Positions 9,517-18,905 of a DNA stretch of 33,533 bases are shown one piece after another. Source of the stretch: an uncultured bacterium (GTDB lineage Bacteria > Pseudomonadota > Alphaproteobacteria > Sphingomonadales > Sphingomonadaceae); assembly GCA_903884945.1 (NCBI GenBank), contig CAISGR010000183.1:1-33533 (forward strand), given 5' to 3'. The position numbers were made by a program, and so were the translations under genes. The notes beneath the pieces are model-generated. The model did no database searches. It was not told the origin of the DNA and saw only the letters and a list, made by a program, of their open reading frames with translations. Each line of letters opens with the position of its first letter. Within the stretch, counting starts at the first letter, position 1.

Positions 9517-9543
9517 TCGTAGCGAAGGGCGACGCCGCTGCAA
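9517..9543 (-). promoter_or_regulatory. Predicted fhs promoter placing +1 next to the start codon
   Basis: On the minus strand, TTGCAG (complement of 9538-9543), a 15-base spacer, CTACGA (complement of 9517-9522), then eight bases to the ATG at 9508. CTACGAC matches CTANAWC at six of seven positions. The 15-base spacer is shorter than ideal. It has the same layout as the recR and def promoters. Confidence 0.4.
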
Positions 9544-9678
9544 GCCAGGCAATGCGCGAGACATGGCCGAAATCGCGGCCGGCCGGAGCCACGCCCTGGC
9601 GTCATACCGCGGGAATGACCCGGCGTGATTTGCGACGAGCGCCTGAGGACGCACGCGCCCGGTTGATCGCGCCACCCC

Positions 9679-9706
9679 TTGTTAACCCCCCGGCATCGGG
9701 ATAGGT
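9679..9706 (+). promoter_or_regulatory. Predicted rmuC promoter
   Basis: TTGTTA at 9679-9684, 16-base spacer, ATAGGT at 9701-9706, and 14 bases to the ATG at 9721. No Shine-Dalgarno is visible between. This would leave a leader of about seven bases. Confidence 0.35.
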
Positions 9707-9720
9707 TCGCGCTTCGTTCC

Positions 9721-11130
9721 ATGGGAGTATCTGTCTTGGATTCCGTCGCCCTTCTCGTTGTCGTCGCCGCCGTGCTCGGGGCACTTGCCCTTGGCTGGTT
9801 TCTTGGCGGCCGGGGCGTCGCGCAGGCGCGGGCGGAGCGCGACGCGCGCACGGAAGAGTTCAAGCGCGCGATCATCGACCTTGCCAGCGCTGAAGAGCGT
9901 GCCCGAAACGCGGCGCAGCTGCGCGACGAACTCGATGCCATTCGCGAAGAGCGCGACGGTTTCCGAACCGAGAATGCCACGCTCCGCGCTCACGCCGAGG
10001 CGTTCGAAGCCAGGCTCGAGGAATTCAAGAATTCCCGCGAACTGATGACGGGCCATTTCAACGAGACGGCGAGCAAGCTGCTCAACGATGCGCAGAAGCA
10101 GTTCCTCGAACGTGCCGAGGCGCGCTTCAAGCAATCCGAGGAAACTGCCGGGCAGAACCTCAAGTCGATGCTCCAGCCGGTCAGCGACCGTCTTCTGAAA
10201 TATGAGGAGACCGTCACCAAGGTCGAGAGCGAGCGGCAGGGTGCCTTCGATCAGCTCAAGGGCCAGCTGGAAGGCTTGCGCATCGGGCAGGAGAAGGTCA
10301 GCAGCGAAGCGGCGAAACTGGTGAATTCGCTGCGCAACGCGCCGAAATCGCGCGGCCGCTGGGGCGAGCAGCAGTTGAAGAACGTCCTCGAAACCTGCGG
10401 CTTGTCCGAACATACCGATTTCCAGACCGAGGTGAGCGTCGCGGGCGGCGACGAGGGTGGGCGCCTGCGCCCCGACGCGATCGTGCGGGTGCCGGGTGGC
10501 CGGTCGCTCGTCATCGACGCCAAGGTCTCGCTCAATGCCTATCAGGATGCGTTCGGGGCGGTCGACGAAGCCGAGCGCCACATCGGGCTGGCAGCTCATG
10601 CCGCCTCGATGCGCGCTCATGTCAACGGGCTGGGAAACAAGGCCTATTGGAGCCAGTTCGCCGACGCGCCCGACTATGTCATCATGTTCGTGCCGGGCGA
10701 ACATTTCCTGTCAGCGGCGCTCGAGCATGACCCGACCCTGTGGGATTTCGCCTTCGAGAAGCGCGTGCTGCTTGCCACGCCCACCAACCTGATTGCGATT
10801 GCGCGCACCGTCTCGGCGGTATGGCGGCAGGAGCGGCTGGCCAAGGAAGCGCGGCAGATCGGCGAACTCGGCAAGGAACTCTACGATCGCCTGGCCAAGG
10901 CGGCCGGAGACCTGCGAAAGGTCGGCGGCGGGCTGACATCGGCGGTCAACAACTACAACGCCTTTGTCAGCAGCTTCGAAAGCCGCACGCTGGTGACGGC
11001 ACGCAAGCTCCGCGACCTCAATATCGAGCCCGGCGCGCGCGACATCGAGGATGTGCCGCCAGTCGAAGCGCTCGCCCGCTATGGCGACACGCCGATCCTG
11101 ATTGAAGGGCTGGGCGAAGCCGCAGAATAG
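9721..11130 (+). CDS. rmuC: DNA recombination protein RmuC
   Basis: 469 residues. RmuC-family proteins limit recombination at inverted repeats in E. coli and are predicted nucleases. There is an N-terminal membrane segment (about residues 4-26) followed by a charged coiled coil (about 27-150, rich in E/R/K with few breaks). The RmuC domain at about 195-430 has a PD-(D/E)XK-like core: RGRWGEQQLKNVLE, LRPDAIVRVPGG, then VIDAKVSLNAY with the D-x-K pair. FVPGEHFLSAAL and LATPTNLIAIARTV are further family marks. The ATG at 9721 was preferred to a TTG at 9679, because 9679 falls in the -35 element and adds a segment unlike the family. Confidence 0.95.
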   Translation: MGVSVLDSVALLVVVAAVLGALALGWFLGGRGVAQARAERDARTEEFKRAIIDLASAEERARNAAQLRDELDAIREERDGFRTENATLRAHAEAFEARLEEFKNSRELMTGHFNETASKLLNDAQKQFLERAEARFKQSEETAGQNLKSMLQPVSDRLLKYEETVTKVESERQGAFDQLKGQLEGLRIGQEKVSSEAAKLVNSLRNAPKSRGRWGEQQLKNVLETCGLSEHTDFQTEVSVAGGDEGGRLRPDAIVRVPGGRSLVIDAKVSLNAYQDAFGAVDEAERHIGLAAHAASMRAHVNGLGNKAYWSQFADAPDYVIMFVPGEHFLSAALEHDPTLWDFAFEKRVLLATPTNLIAIARTVSAVWRQERLAKEARQIGELGKELYDRLAKAAGDLRKVGGGLTSAVNNYNAFVSSFESRTLVTARKLRDLNIEPGARDIEDVPPVEALARYGDTPILIEGLGEAAE

Positions 11131-11157
11131 GCCCGTCGCGGAAACCAGATGAAGGCG

Positions 11158-11862
11158 CTATCGGCGTTCGCGGCCGGTTCGCGCGAGTACCAGGGTCCTG
11201 GTCCCGCCGGCGCTGAGCACCAGTTTGCCCGCGTGGTTGGAGCTCACGCTCAGCGGCTGACCCAGCAGGCGGAGGATCGCCTGCTCCTGAAGCATGACCG
11301 GGCCCAGGCACGCCATCTTGGTCGCGATGAGCGGACCCGCCGTCAGCAATCCACGCTCAAATCGGAACGAGCCGCCGAACCCGTTGCATCCGGTATTACC
11401 GCTGATGCGATTGTCGTCGAAGCGGATCGTCGCCGGTCTTCCATCGCGCACCGGAATGCCGTCGATCGCCTCGACCTGCCAGCTGCCTTCAATCGCCGGT
11501 GCGCGCGCCGGCGCCACGATCGGTTCACCGCCGCATCCCCGCACGGTGCGGCGACCGACCGTCACCATCACGCTGTCGGGATAGTCGCGATCGCTCATCC
11601 CGTCGTTGCATCGGGCATGGGTGATGTCGATGGTGATCCGCGGTGTCACGTAACGCAGGCCGTTGAAGCTTGGCCGTGGAACGGGTGCGCTGGTCGTCAC
11701 CTTCGTTCGCCCGTAATCCCCGACATAGCGGATCAGGCCGTTCTGGATCGTCAAGGCCCAGCCGGGTTCCGTGCCGATGGCGCGATACGGGGCCTCGCGC
11801 GGCTCGGCGACGGCGGTGCCGGCGATCAGCAGCGCCGAGCAAAAGGGAAGTACGAACTTCAT
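11158..11862 (-). CDS. Secreted META-domain (HslJ-like) protein with N-terminal COG3650-like domain
   Basis: 234 residues. A signal peptide runs from MKFVLPF to about residue 19 (cleavage near AVA-EP), so the protein is exported to the periplasm. The first half (YRAIGTEPGWALTIQ, IRYVGDYG, five conserved aromatic or glycine positions) resembles the small COG3650 domain. The second half is a META/DUF306 domain: EGSWQVEAIDG, ATIRFDDNRISGNTGCNGFGG, ATKMACLGPVMLQEQAIL. META proteins such as HslJ are linked to heat shock and novobiocin tolerance, but the biochemical role is unknown. Start 11862 has a strong Shine-Dalgarno (GGAGGAGA, about 7 bases upstream). It is the last gene after the PTS block, 96 bases behind the methyltransferase with a hairpin between, so it may have its own expression. 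Confidence 0.85.
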   Translation of the reverse strand: MKFVLPFCSALLIAGTAVAEPREAPYRAIGTEPGWALTIQNGLIRYVGDYGRTKVTTSAPVPRPSFNGLRYVTPRITIDITHARCNDGMSDRDYPDSVMVTVGRRTVRGCGGEPIVAPARAPAIEGSWQVEAIDGIPVRDGRPATIRFDDNRISGNTGCNGFGGSFRFERGLLTAGPLIATKMACLGPVMLQEQAILRLLGQPLSVSSNHAGKLVLSAGGTRTLVLARTGRERR

Positions 11863-11880
11863 CTCGAATCTCCTCCGCCG

Positions 11881-11907
11881 TCGGTTAGCCAAGCCTGGCT
11901 GAACCGA
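11881..11907 (-). terminator. Hairpin between the PTS operon and the META gene
   Basis: Left arm 11881-11891 (TCGGTTAGCCA) pairs with 11896-11907 (TGGCTGAACCGA), 11 pairs with one bulged base and a four-base loop. No T-run follows on either strand. It lies about 50 bases after the stop of the upstream minus-strand methyltransferase and 18 bases before the META start codon, so it could be an attenuator, a processing or stability element, or a factor-dependent stop. Confidence 0.35.
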
Positions 11908-11958
11908 TCGTTACAGGGTGATTCAGCCGCTCCGCTTTCGACAAGCGCATTGCAGCAA

Positions 11959-12753
11959 TCAGCGGCGCGCGAGCACCTCATAGGCCATTACGGCCGTGGC
12001 GACCGCCGCATTGAGGCTGTCCGCCTTGCCGAGCATCGGAATCTTCACCAACAGGTCGCACTCGGCCGCATAGTCGCCGGGCATGCCCTGCGCTTCGTTG
12101 CCCGTCAGCAGAAATGTCGGTGAAACATAGGTTGCCGACCGATAATCCTGATCCGTATCGAGACTCAATCCGACCAGTTGCCCGGGGCCGGCCCGAAGCC
12201 AGGGCACGAAAGCGTCCCATTCGGTTTGAACGATCGGCACGGTGAACAGCGCCCCCATGCTCGCACGCACCGCCTCGACGGAAAAGGGATCGACGCATTC
12301 GCCGATCAGGATCAGCCCGCCCGCGCCGACCGCATCGCCGGTCCGCAGGATCGTCCCGAGATTGCCCGGATCCCGCAGCCGTTCCGCGACCAGCCAGATG
12401 GATGCGCGGGTCCGGTCCAGCGCGGCGAGCGGTGTGGCGAATTCGGCGAATACGCCGACGACCGCCTGCGGGTTATCCTTGCCCGACAGCTTGGAAAGGA
12501 TGTCGGGCACCGTTTCGATTGCCTCGCCGCCGGCTGCCTCGACATCGGCGACAAGCGCCCGGACGAGCGGATGGTTCGCGCTGTCGCGGGCGAAGAACAG
12601 ATATTCCGGCAGCCGGCCGCTTTCGCGCGCCTCGGTCAGGATGCGCAGGCCCTCGGCGAGGAACAGGCCCTCCTCGCGCCGGTGCCGTTTCTCGCGCAGC
12701 GAGCGAACGCGCTTGATCAGCGGATTGGAATAAGCGGTGATTTCCCGAGGCAT
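11959..12753 (-). CDS. TrmH/SpoU family RNA 2'-O-methyltransferase
   Basis: 264 residues. This is a SAM-dependent SPOUT methyltransferase for tRNA or rRNA ribose. An N-terminal substrate-binding domain (about 1-110, with KRHRREEGLFLAEGLRIL) precedes the knotted domain. SPOUT motif 1 is DPGNLGTILRTGDAVG (128-143), motif 2 LLTGNEAQGMP, and motif 3 IPMLGKADSLNAAVATAVMAYE. The RNA target is not deducible. Start 12753 gives MPREITAYSNPLI; the longer frame upstream runs into the HPr gene. It follows HPr after seven bases, with GGAGG about 12 bases upstream of the ATG, and so belongs to the PTS operon, though no functional link is evident. Confidence 0.92.
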   Translation of the reverse strand: MPREITAYSNPLIKRVRSLREKRHRREEGLFLAEGLRILTEARESGRLPEYLFFARDSANHPLVRALVADVEAAGGEAIETVPDILSKLSGKDNPQAVVGVFAEFATPLAALDRTRASIWLVAERLRDPGNLGTILRTGDAVGAGGLILIGECVDPFSVEAVRASMGALFTVPIVQTEWDAFVPWLRAGPGQLVGLSLDTDQDYRSATYVSPTFLLTGNEAQGMPGDYAAECDLLVKIPMLGKADSLNAAVATAVMAYEVLARR

Positions 12754-12760
12754 GGGAAGT

Positions 12761-13033
12761 TCAATCCTCCCCGAACTTCGCCTCGACCAACTCGCACAGC
12801 GCGCCAACGGCTTGTTCGGCGCCATCGCCTTCAGCGCTGATGATGATCGAATCGCCCATCGCGGCGCCCAGCATCATCAACCCCATGATCGAGGTTCCGG
12901 TCACGCTGCCGGCGCCGTCCTTCTCCACGGCGACCTCGACCGGCTGGCTCGAGGCGAGCGTGACGAACTTAGCGCTGGCGCGAGCATGCAGGCCGCGCTT
13001 GTTCGTGATCAGGACGGTGCGGCTGACGGCCAT
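12761..13033 (-). CDS. ptsH: HPr-family phosphocarrier protein
   Basis: 90 residues. HPr accepts phosphate from PEP via EI (PtsP/PtsI, not in the window) on His16 (RGLHARAS) and passes it to EIIA proteins. Ser48 in GTSIMGLMMLGA corresponds to the regulatory serine phosphorylated by HPr kinase; hprK is in the same operon. No sugar-transporting EIIBC is in view, so this is a regulatory (nitrogen-type) PTS chain as usual in alphaproteobacteria. The ATG overlaps the EIIA stop by one base (TGATG), implying coupled translation. Confidence 0.96.
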   Translation of the reverse strand: MAVSRTVLITNKRGLHARASAKFVTLASSQPVEVAVEKDGAGSVTGTSIMGLMMLGAAMGDSIIISAEGDGAEQAVGALCELVEAKFGED

Positions 13034-13440
13034 CAGGCTGCGGCCTCCCCGAGGACTTCCGACGCGACCGAGATATATTTCCGGCCGGCCTCGCGCGCGG
13101 CGGCGACCGCATCGACGACCTTCATCGATTTGCGCGCCGATTCGAGCCGGATCAGCATCGGCAGGTTGATGCCCGCGATCACCTCGATCCGCCCGCGCTC
13201 CATCAGCGAGATGGCAAGATTGGAGGGGGTCCCGCCGAACAGGTCGGTCAGCACGATCACGCCGCGCCCGGCATCGACCGCGGCGATTGCCTTGGCAATG
13301 TCAGCGCGGCGCGCCTCCATATCGTCCTCGGGGCCGATCGCGATGGTCGCGATCCGCTCCTGCTTGCCCACGACATGCTCCATCGCAGTCACGAACTCCT
13401 CGGCGAGGCGTCCATGCGTCACCAGAACCAGGCCGATCAT
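13033..13440 (-). CDS. Mannose-family PTS EIIA component (stand-alone EIIA-Man)
   Basis: 135 residues. The EIIA-Man fold is recognised from the N-terminus MIGLVLVTHGRLAEEF, with phospho-accepting His9, and from VLTDLFGGTPSNLA, the conserved active-site loop. No EIIB, IIC or IID genes follow, so the protein probably has a signalling rather than transport role, taking phosphate from HPr. In other alphaproteobacteria this gene (ptsM/manX) sits between rapZ and the HPr gene exactly as here. The ATG at 13440 was chosen because upstream frame sequence belongs to the shadow of rapZ. Its stop overlaps the HPr start by one base. Confidence 0.93.
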   Translation of the reverse strand: MIGLVLVTHGRLAEEFVTAMEHVVGKQERIATIAIGPEDDMEARRADIAKAIAAVDAGRGVIVLTDLFGGTPSNLAISLMERGRIEVIAGINLPMLIRLESARKSMKVVDAVAAAREAGRKYISVASEVLGEAAA

Positions 13441-13475
13441 TGCCCCGACTCTTTCGCTTTCCCGGCTTCCAACAC

Positions 13476-14408
13476 TTAAGAAACATCCCCTTGGGCGGTT
13501 TCGGCAACACCCTCCAGCGAGTCCTGGGGGGCGGCAGCGAGATCGCGGTGCGCAACCGTGGGCGAAAATCCTTCGTCGCGCAACCGTGCCGCGACACGCT
13601 CCGCGACATGGACGGAGCGGTGCCGACCGCCGGTGCACCCGAACGCGACGGTGACGTAGGATTTCCCTTCCGCGCGGTAGCGCGGCAGCAGAAACAGCAG
13701 CAGTGATTCGATCTGGGCCACGGCTTGTTCATAGGCCGGATCGTCGGCGATATACGCGCTGACGTCCTTGTCGAGGCCCGTTCCGGGGCGAAGCTTCTCC
13801 ACCCAGTGCGGGTTGCGCAGGAAGCGCATGTCGAACACCAGGTCAGCCGTGCGCGGCAGGCCGCGCGCGAAGCCGAAGGAGGTGACGGCGAGCGTTGGCT
13901 CGCCGAGGCCCTCGCCGGAGAAGGTCGAGCGCACCTGTTGCGCGAGTTCGTTCGCGCTGAGGTTCGTCGTATCGATCAACCTGTTCGCCCAGCGTCGCAG
14001 CGGCGCGAGCAACTCGCGCTCGCGGGCAATCCCGTCCGTCGCCGGACGGTCGATCGCGAGCGGATGGCGGCGGCGCGTCTCGGAATAGCGCCGCTCCAGC
14101 TCGCTGCCCGAGCAATCCAGGAACAGGGTGCCGATATCATGGCCATGTTCCTCGCGAAGCTTCTTGATTCGCTTCACGATCCGGTCGGGGTCGAAATCGC
14201 GGGTGCGTGCGCCGATCCCGATCGCCAGCGGCTGCGACGAGCGCTCCGCACCTTCGGGGAGCGGCGCGCCGAGGAGGCGGTCCAGCAGGAGGAGGGGAAG
14301 ATTGTCGACCACTTCCCAGCCCAGGTCCTCTAGGGTCCTCAGCACCGTCGACTTGCCGGCGCCCGACATGCCGGTAACGAGCAGGATGTCCTTGGGTTCG
14401 CGCTTCAT
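13476..14408 (-). CDS. rapZ: RapZ-family nucleotide-binding protein
   Basis: 310 residues. Walker A is GMSGAGKST (13-21), and DNLPLLLLDRLL and LFLDCSGSELERRYSETRRRHPL are typical. The C-terminal domain carries YVTVAFGCTGGRHRSVHVAERVA, the conserved RapZ segment. E. coli RapZ (YvcJ-type P-loop protein) senses glucosamine-6-phosphate and guides cleavage of the GlmZ small RNA; alphaproteobacteria generally lack a recognisable GlmZ, so the ligand and target here are open. The C-terminus extends about 25 residues past the conserved core (AHRDLAAAPQDSLEG...). The start overlaps the hprK stop by four bases. A 35-base gap separates it from the EIIA gene. Confidence 0.95.
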   Translation of the reverse strand: MKREPKDILLVTGMSGAGKSTVLRTLEDLGWEVVDNLPLLLLDRLLGAPLPEGAERSSQPLAIGIGARTRDFDPDRIVKRIKKLREEHGHDIGTLFLDCSGSELERRYSETRRRHPLAIDRPATDGIARERELLAPLRRWANRLIDTTNLSANELAQQVRSTFSGEGLGEPTLAVTSFGFARGLPRTADLVFDMRFLRNPHWVEKLRPGTGLDKDVSAYIADDPAYEQAVAQIESLLLFLLPRYRAEGKSYVTVAFGCTGGRHRSVHVAERVAARLRDEGFSPTVAHRDLAAAPQDSLEGVAETAQGDVS

Positions 14409-14827
14409 GATGGGCCGTCTAGCAGGTGCTTGAGGGCGAGTTCCACCTTGATCGGCGCCGAGGCTTCGCGAGAGTCGAGCCTTATTGCGGGAATCGCAAC
14501 TCCTTCGAAGCAGCGCGACTCGGCTTCCGGCAGGCGTGGAACCTGCCCCGAGAGCGACACCAGTATCGCGACCGGGGCACGCTCAATATGGGTAATCGGG
14601 AGAATGCCGATGCCGCGAATCTCGATGCGACCGGCAATGGCCGCAGGCGCGCTGGCGACCAGAATGTCCCCCTCAGCCGTCAATATGGTATAATCATCGC
14701 TTACCAGCACGGCGCCGCGATCGATCAGCCGTAGCGCCAGATCGGACTTGCCGGCACCCGACGGGCCTTCGATCAGCACGGCGCGGCCGGCGATCGCGAC
14801 AGTCGAGGCGTGGATCGTCTCGCTCAT
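14405..14827 (-). CDS. hprK: Short HPr kinase/phosphatase (catalytic domain only)
   Basis: 140 residues. Only the C-terminal catalytic domain of HprK is present, as in other alphaproteobacteria; Firmicute HprK is about 310 residues with an extra N-terminal domain. The P-loop is GPSGAGKSD (21-29), followed by LVSDDYT and the HprK signature region IEIRGIGILPI. It is predicted to phosphorylate or dephosphorylate Ser48 of the HPr encoded 1.4 kb downstream. The gene overlaps chvG by four bases at its start and rapZ by four at its end, so sensor kinase, HPr kinase and RapZ should be co-translated. Confidence 0.94.
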   Translation of the reverse strand: MSETIHASTVAIAGRAVLIEGPSGAGKSDLALRLIDRGAVLVSDDYTILTAEGDILVASAPAAIAGRIEIRGIGILPITHIERAPVAILVSLSGQVPRLPEAESRCFEGVAIPAIRLDSREASAPIKVELALKHLLDGPS

Positions 14828-16392
14828 CGCCGATCCGCAAGCGGAAGACGAACCACGAAGCGCGCCCCACTCAGGCGATCCTCGCGCGACTCGACGGCGA
14901 TCGCCCCCTGATGGCCCTCCACGATCGTGCGGGCGATCGCGAGGCCGAGCCCGCTATGCTTGCCGAACTCCTCGCTGTCGGGCCTGAGCGACTGGAAACG
15001 CCTAAAGACCTGTTCGCGCGCCTCTTCGGGCACGCCCGGGCCTTCGTCCTCGACACGGACGATCAGATCACTGCCCTCCCGCGCGGCGGACACAACGATC
15101 AATCCGGAGTCGGGTGAAAAGGAGACGGCATTCTCGATCAGATTCTCGAAGACGCGCTCCAGCCGCCCGCCTTCCCCCATCACGATCAGGTTGTCGCCGG
15201 CCCGGTGATCGAAGCGAATCCGGATGTCGCGCTCGATGCCGCGCTCCGCGCGCTGATCGAGCAGCGCGCCGATCATCGCGCCCACATCGACCTCCTCGAA
15301 CTTGGCGCGGCTCAGCTGTGCATCGAGGCGCGACGCCTCGGAGATGTCCGTGATGAGGCGGTCGAGCCGGTGCACATCGTCCCGGACGATCGCAAGGAGC
15401 CGCTCCTGCAAGGCTGGATCCCGGACGGTCGCCAGCCCTTCCACGGCGGAGCGGAGCGAGGCGAGGGGATTCTTCATCTCATGGGTGACGTCCGCGGCAA
15501 AGGCCTCGGTCGCATCGATCCGCGCACGCAGGGCGAGGCTCATGTCCGATAGCGCCCGGGCGAGCATGCCGACCTCGTCGCGGCGCGAGGGAAGGCGGGG
15601 CACCACCACTTCGCGCGCCCGCCCCAGCCGTACGCGAACCGCGGCCCGGGCGAGACGCCGCAGCGGCCGGACGATGGTCCGGGCGAGAAAGAGCGACAGC
15701 AGGATCGACACGATCGACACGATGGCCAGCACCACGCTCAGCCGGAAGCGCTCGACGCGAACGATCTGCGTGATGTCGCGTGCGTTGACCGTGGTCATCA
15801 CGACTCCGCCCGCCGGAAGGGCTGCCGCGGCGGTGATCACCGGCGTACGGTCCGGCGCGCGCCACACGGTGGCGGGAGCGCTCTCGGCCGTTCGGGCGGT
15901 ATGGACGTCGGGCCATTCCAGGCCGGCGGCGCGTTCGCGATACAGGGGCGCCCGCGGCGCGCCGACGACCGTGTCGATCACTGCGTCAAGGAAGCGGGCC
16001 GTGCTCTGGCGCCAGTCCTGCTTGTCCGGATCCTGCAGCACGAAATTGCGCAGGCCGAGCGACCGCGTGTCGGTCACTTCCTTGCCCGCTGCATCGTACA
16101 ACCTGATCCGCGCGCCCGTATCGCGGGCAAGGCGCAGCGCGAGCGCGTCGCGGCGATCGGGCGCGACTACCCCCATTGCCTCCGCGATCAGGCGCACCTC
16201 GCGGCTTGCCTGCGCGGCACGGCCATCGAGGAGCCTGCTGCGATAGCTGTCGAGGTAGAAGAAGCCCCCGGCGAGCATCGCCAGCGCGATGATGTTGACC
16301 GCCAGGATCCGCGGCGTGAGCGAAACCTGCCCGGACCAGCGAAGCGTCAGCTCGCGGTCGTCATTCCTCGGAGAATCGGTAACCCGCGCCAT
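14824..16392 (-). CDS. chvG: ChvG-type sensor histidine kinase
   Basis: 522 residues. Membrane segments at about 28-47 and 218-238 flank a periplasmic domain of about 170 residues, the sensing region known in ChvG/ExoS. A HAMP linker (about 238-292) follows, then the HisKA box [23 protein letters not shown] with phospho-accepting His304. The ATPase domain has [24 protein letters not shown] and [17 protein letters not shown]. In rhizobia ChvG/ChvI respond to acid and envelope conditions and control exopolysaccharide, envelope and carbon-metabolism genes. The ATG lies 32 bases inside the end of chvI, and no later plausible start is near, so the overlap looks real. The periplasmic partner ExoR is not in the window. 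Confidence 0.93.
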   Translation of the reverse strand: MARVTDSPRNDDRELTLRWSGQVSLTPRILAVNIIALAMLAGGFFYLDSYRSRLLDGRAAQASREVRLIAEAMGVVAPDRRDALALRLARDTGARIRLYDAAGKEVTDTRSLGLRNFVLQDPDKQDWRQSTARFLDAVIDTVVGAPRAPLYRERAAGLEWPDVHTARTAESAPATVWRAPDRTPVITAAAALPAGGVVMTTVNARDITQIVRVERFRLSVVLAIVSIVSILLSLFLARTIVRPLRRLARAAVRVRLGRAREVVVPRLPSRRDEVGMLARALSDMSLALRARIDATEAFAADVTHEMKNPLASLRSAVEGLATVRDPALQERLLAIVRDDVHRLDRLITDISEASRLDAQLSRAKFEEVDVGAMIGALLDQRAERGIERDIRIRFDHRAGDNLIVMGEGGRLERVFENLIENAVSFSPDSGLIVVSAAREGSDLIVRVEDEGPGVPEEAREQVFRRFQSLRPDSEEFGKHSGLGLAIARTIVEGHQGAIAVESREDRLSGARFVVRLPLADRR

Positions 16393-17068
16393 ATAGAGTC
16401 TCTATGGCATCGAATTCGGGGTCGATCTGCCTGAACTTGCGGCGCACGCGTTTGATGTGGCTGTCGATCGTGCGATCGTCGACATAGATGTCGTCGTGAT
16501 AGGCAGCGTCCATCAACTGGTTGCGCGTCTTCACGATGCCCGGTCGCTGGGCCAGTGTTTCCAGGATCAGGAATTCGGTCACGGTCAGCGTCACGCCCGC
16601 GCCGTTCCAGGTGACCCGGTGTCGCGCCGTGTCCATGGCGAGCCTGCCGCGGACCAGTTCGCCCCCCGCATTTTCCTCCTCGCCGGTCGCGCCGCTCTGC
16701 GCGAGCTCGGTGCGGCGCAGGATGGCGCGGATCCGCGCGATAAGCAGGCGCTGCGAGAAGGGCTTTGCGATATAATCGTCGGCGCCCATCGCGAGCCCGA
16801 GCGCCTCGTCCAGCTCGTCGTCCTTGGATGTCAGGAAGATCACCGGGATGGTGCTCTTCTCGCGAAGCCGCCGCAGCAGCTCGAGCCCGTCCATGCGCGG
16901 CATCTTGATATCGAAGATGGCGAGATCCGGCGGGTTCTCGATCAGTGCCTTCAGCGCAGTCTCGCCATCCGAATAGACGCGGGTGACGAATCCCTCGGTC
17001 TGCAGGGCGATGGAAACGGAAGTCAGGATATTGCGATCGTCATCGACGAGCGCGATCGAAGCCGTCAT
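16361..17068 (-). CDS. chvI: ChvI-type response regulator (OmpR/PhoB family)
   Basis: 235 residues. The receiver domain has acidic residues Asp9-Asp11, phospho-accepting Asp53 ([10 protein letters not shown]), Thr80 and Lys102 (AKPF). The C-terminal winged helix (about 140-235) ends with [33 protein letters not shown], the recognition region of OmpR-type regulators. Start 17068 ([11 protein letters not shown]) was chosen for two reasons: the receiver begins there, and the predicted promoter at 17101-17128 is only three bases from the next upstream ATG (17098), which would therefore not be on the transcript with a leader. AAGGG about 12 bases before 17068 is a possible ribosome site. It is divergent from pckA, as seen in several alphaproteobacteria. 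Confidence 0.95.
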   Translation of the reverse strand: MTASIALVDDDRNILTSVSIALQTEGFVTRVYSDGETALKALIENPPDLAIFDIKMPRMDGLELLRRLREKSTIPVIFLTSKDDELDEALGLAMGADDYIAKPFSQRLLIARIRAILRRTELAQSGATGEEENAGGELVRGRLAMDTARHRVTWNGAGVTLTVTEFLILETLAQRPGIVKTRNQLMDAAYHDDIYVDDRTIDSHIKRVRRKFRQIDPEFDAIETLYGAGYRFSEE

Positions 17069-17100
17069 CGGCGGTGCAACCCTTGCGTTGTTGAACATCG

Positions 17101-17128
17101 GGTTAGTCCAATCCGGCCGTTGGCTCAA
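17101..17128 (-). promoter_or_regulatory. Predicted chvI operon promoter
   Basis: On the minus strand, TTGAGC (complement of 17123-17128), a 16-base spacer, and CTAACC (complement of 17101-17106). The expected start near 17093 gives a leader of about 25 bases before the ATG at 17068 and rules out the ATG at 17098. It is the likely single promoter for chvI-chvG-hprK-rapZ and possibly the PTS genes. Confidence 0.45.
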
Positions 17129-17182
17129 CTGATCGTGGTATGACAAATTGTCTCGTCTGGACATTTGGGCTTCCGGGGCGAT

Positions 17183-17227
17183 ATGCGCGACTCGCATTCA
17201 CGCATTCGTATGCGGGACCAACCGCAT
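17183..17227. promoter_or_regulatory. Cluster of five ATGCG/CGCAT pentamers upstream of pckA (candidate operator)
   Basis: ATGCG at 17183-17187, CGCAT at 17193-17197, CGCAT at 17201-17205, ATGCG at 17210-17214 and CGCAT at 17223-17227. The first two form an inverted repeat with a 5-base gap, and the third and fourth an inverted repeat with a 4-base gap. The array ends 24 bases before the pckA GTG. No convincing -35/-10 pair for pckA was found, which fits activator dependence. The cognate regulator is unknown; ChvI, encoded next door, is one candidate. Confidence 0.4.
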
Positions 17228-17251
17228 GCTCATATTTCAGGAGAGCAAACC

Positions 17252-18859
<1,608 letters not shown>

Positions 18860-18867
18860 ACCGCCCG

Positions 18868-18905
18868 GTCATCGATCGGGCCGCAAAGAAAGCCCGATCG
18901 ATGAC
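18868..18905 (+). terminator. Perfect 14-bp hairpin after pckA, enclosing the next start codon
   Basis: 18868-18881 (GTCATCGATCGGGC) is the exact reverse complement of 18892-18905, with a 10-base loop (CGCAAAGAAA). It begins eight bases after the pckA stop. No T-run follows. The right arm contains the ATG at 18901-18903. It could end or protect the pckA transcript, or control initiation of the downstream gene. Confidence 0.5.

Noticed and set aside
7997..9628. A 543-codon + strand frame opposite fhs
   Set aside because: It is antisense to an intact formate-THF ligase, with no recognisable motif.
9509..9720. A folate or purine riboswitch in the gap between fhs and rmuC
   Set aside because: The predicted fhs leader is essentially absent, and no conserved riboswitch core is visible; only a weak 5-bp inverted repeat (GTCAT/ATGAC, 9601-9619) was found.
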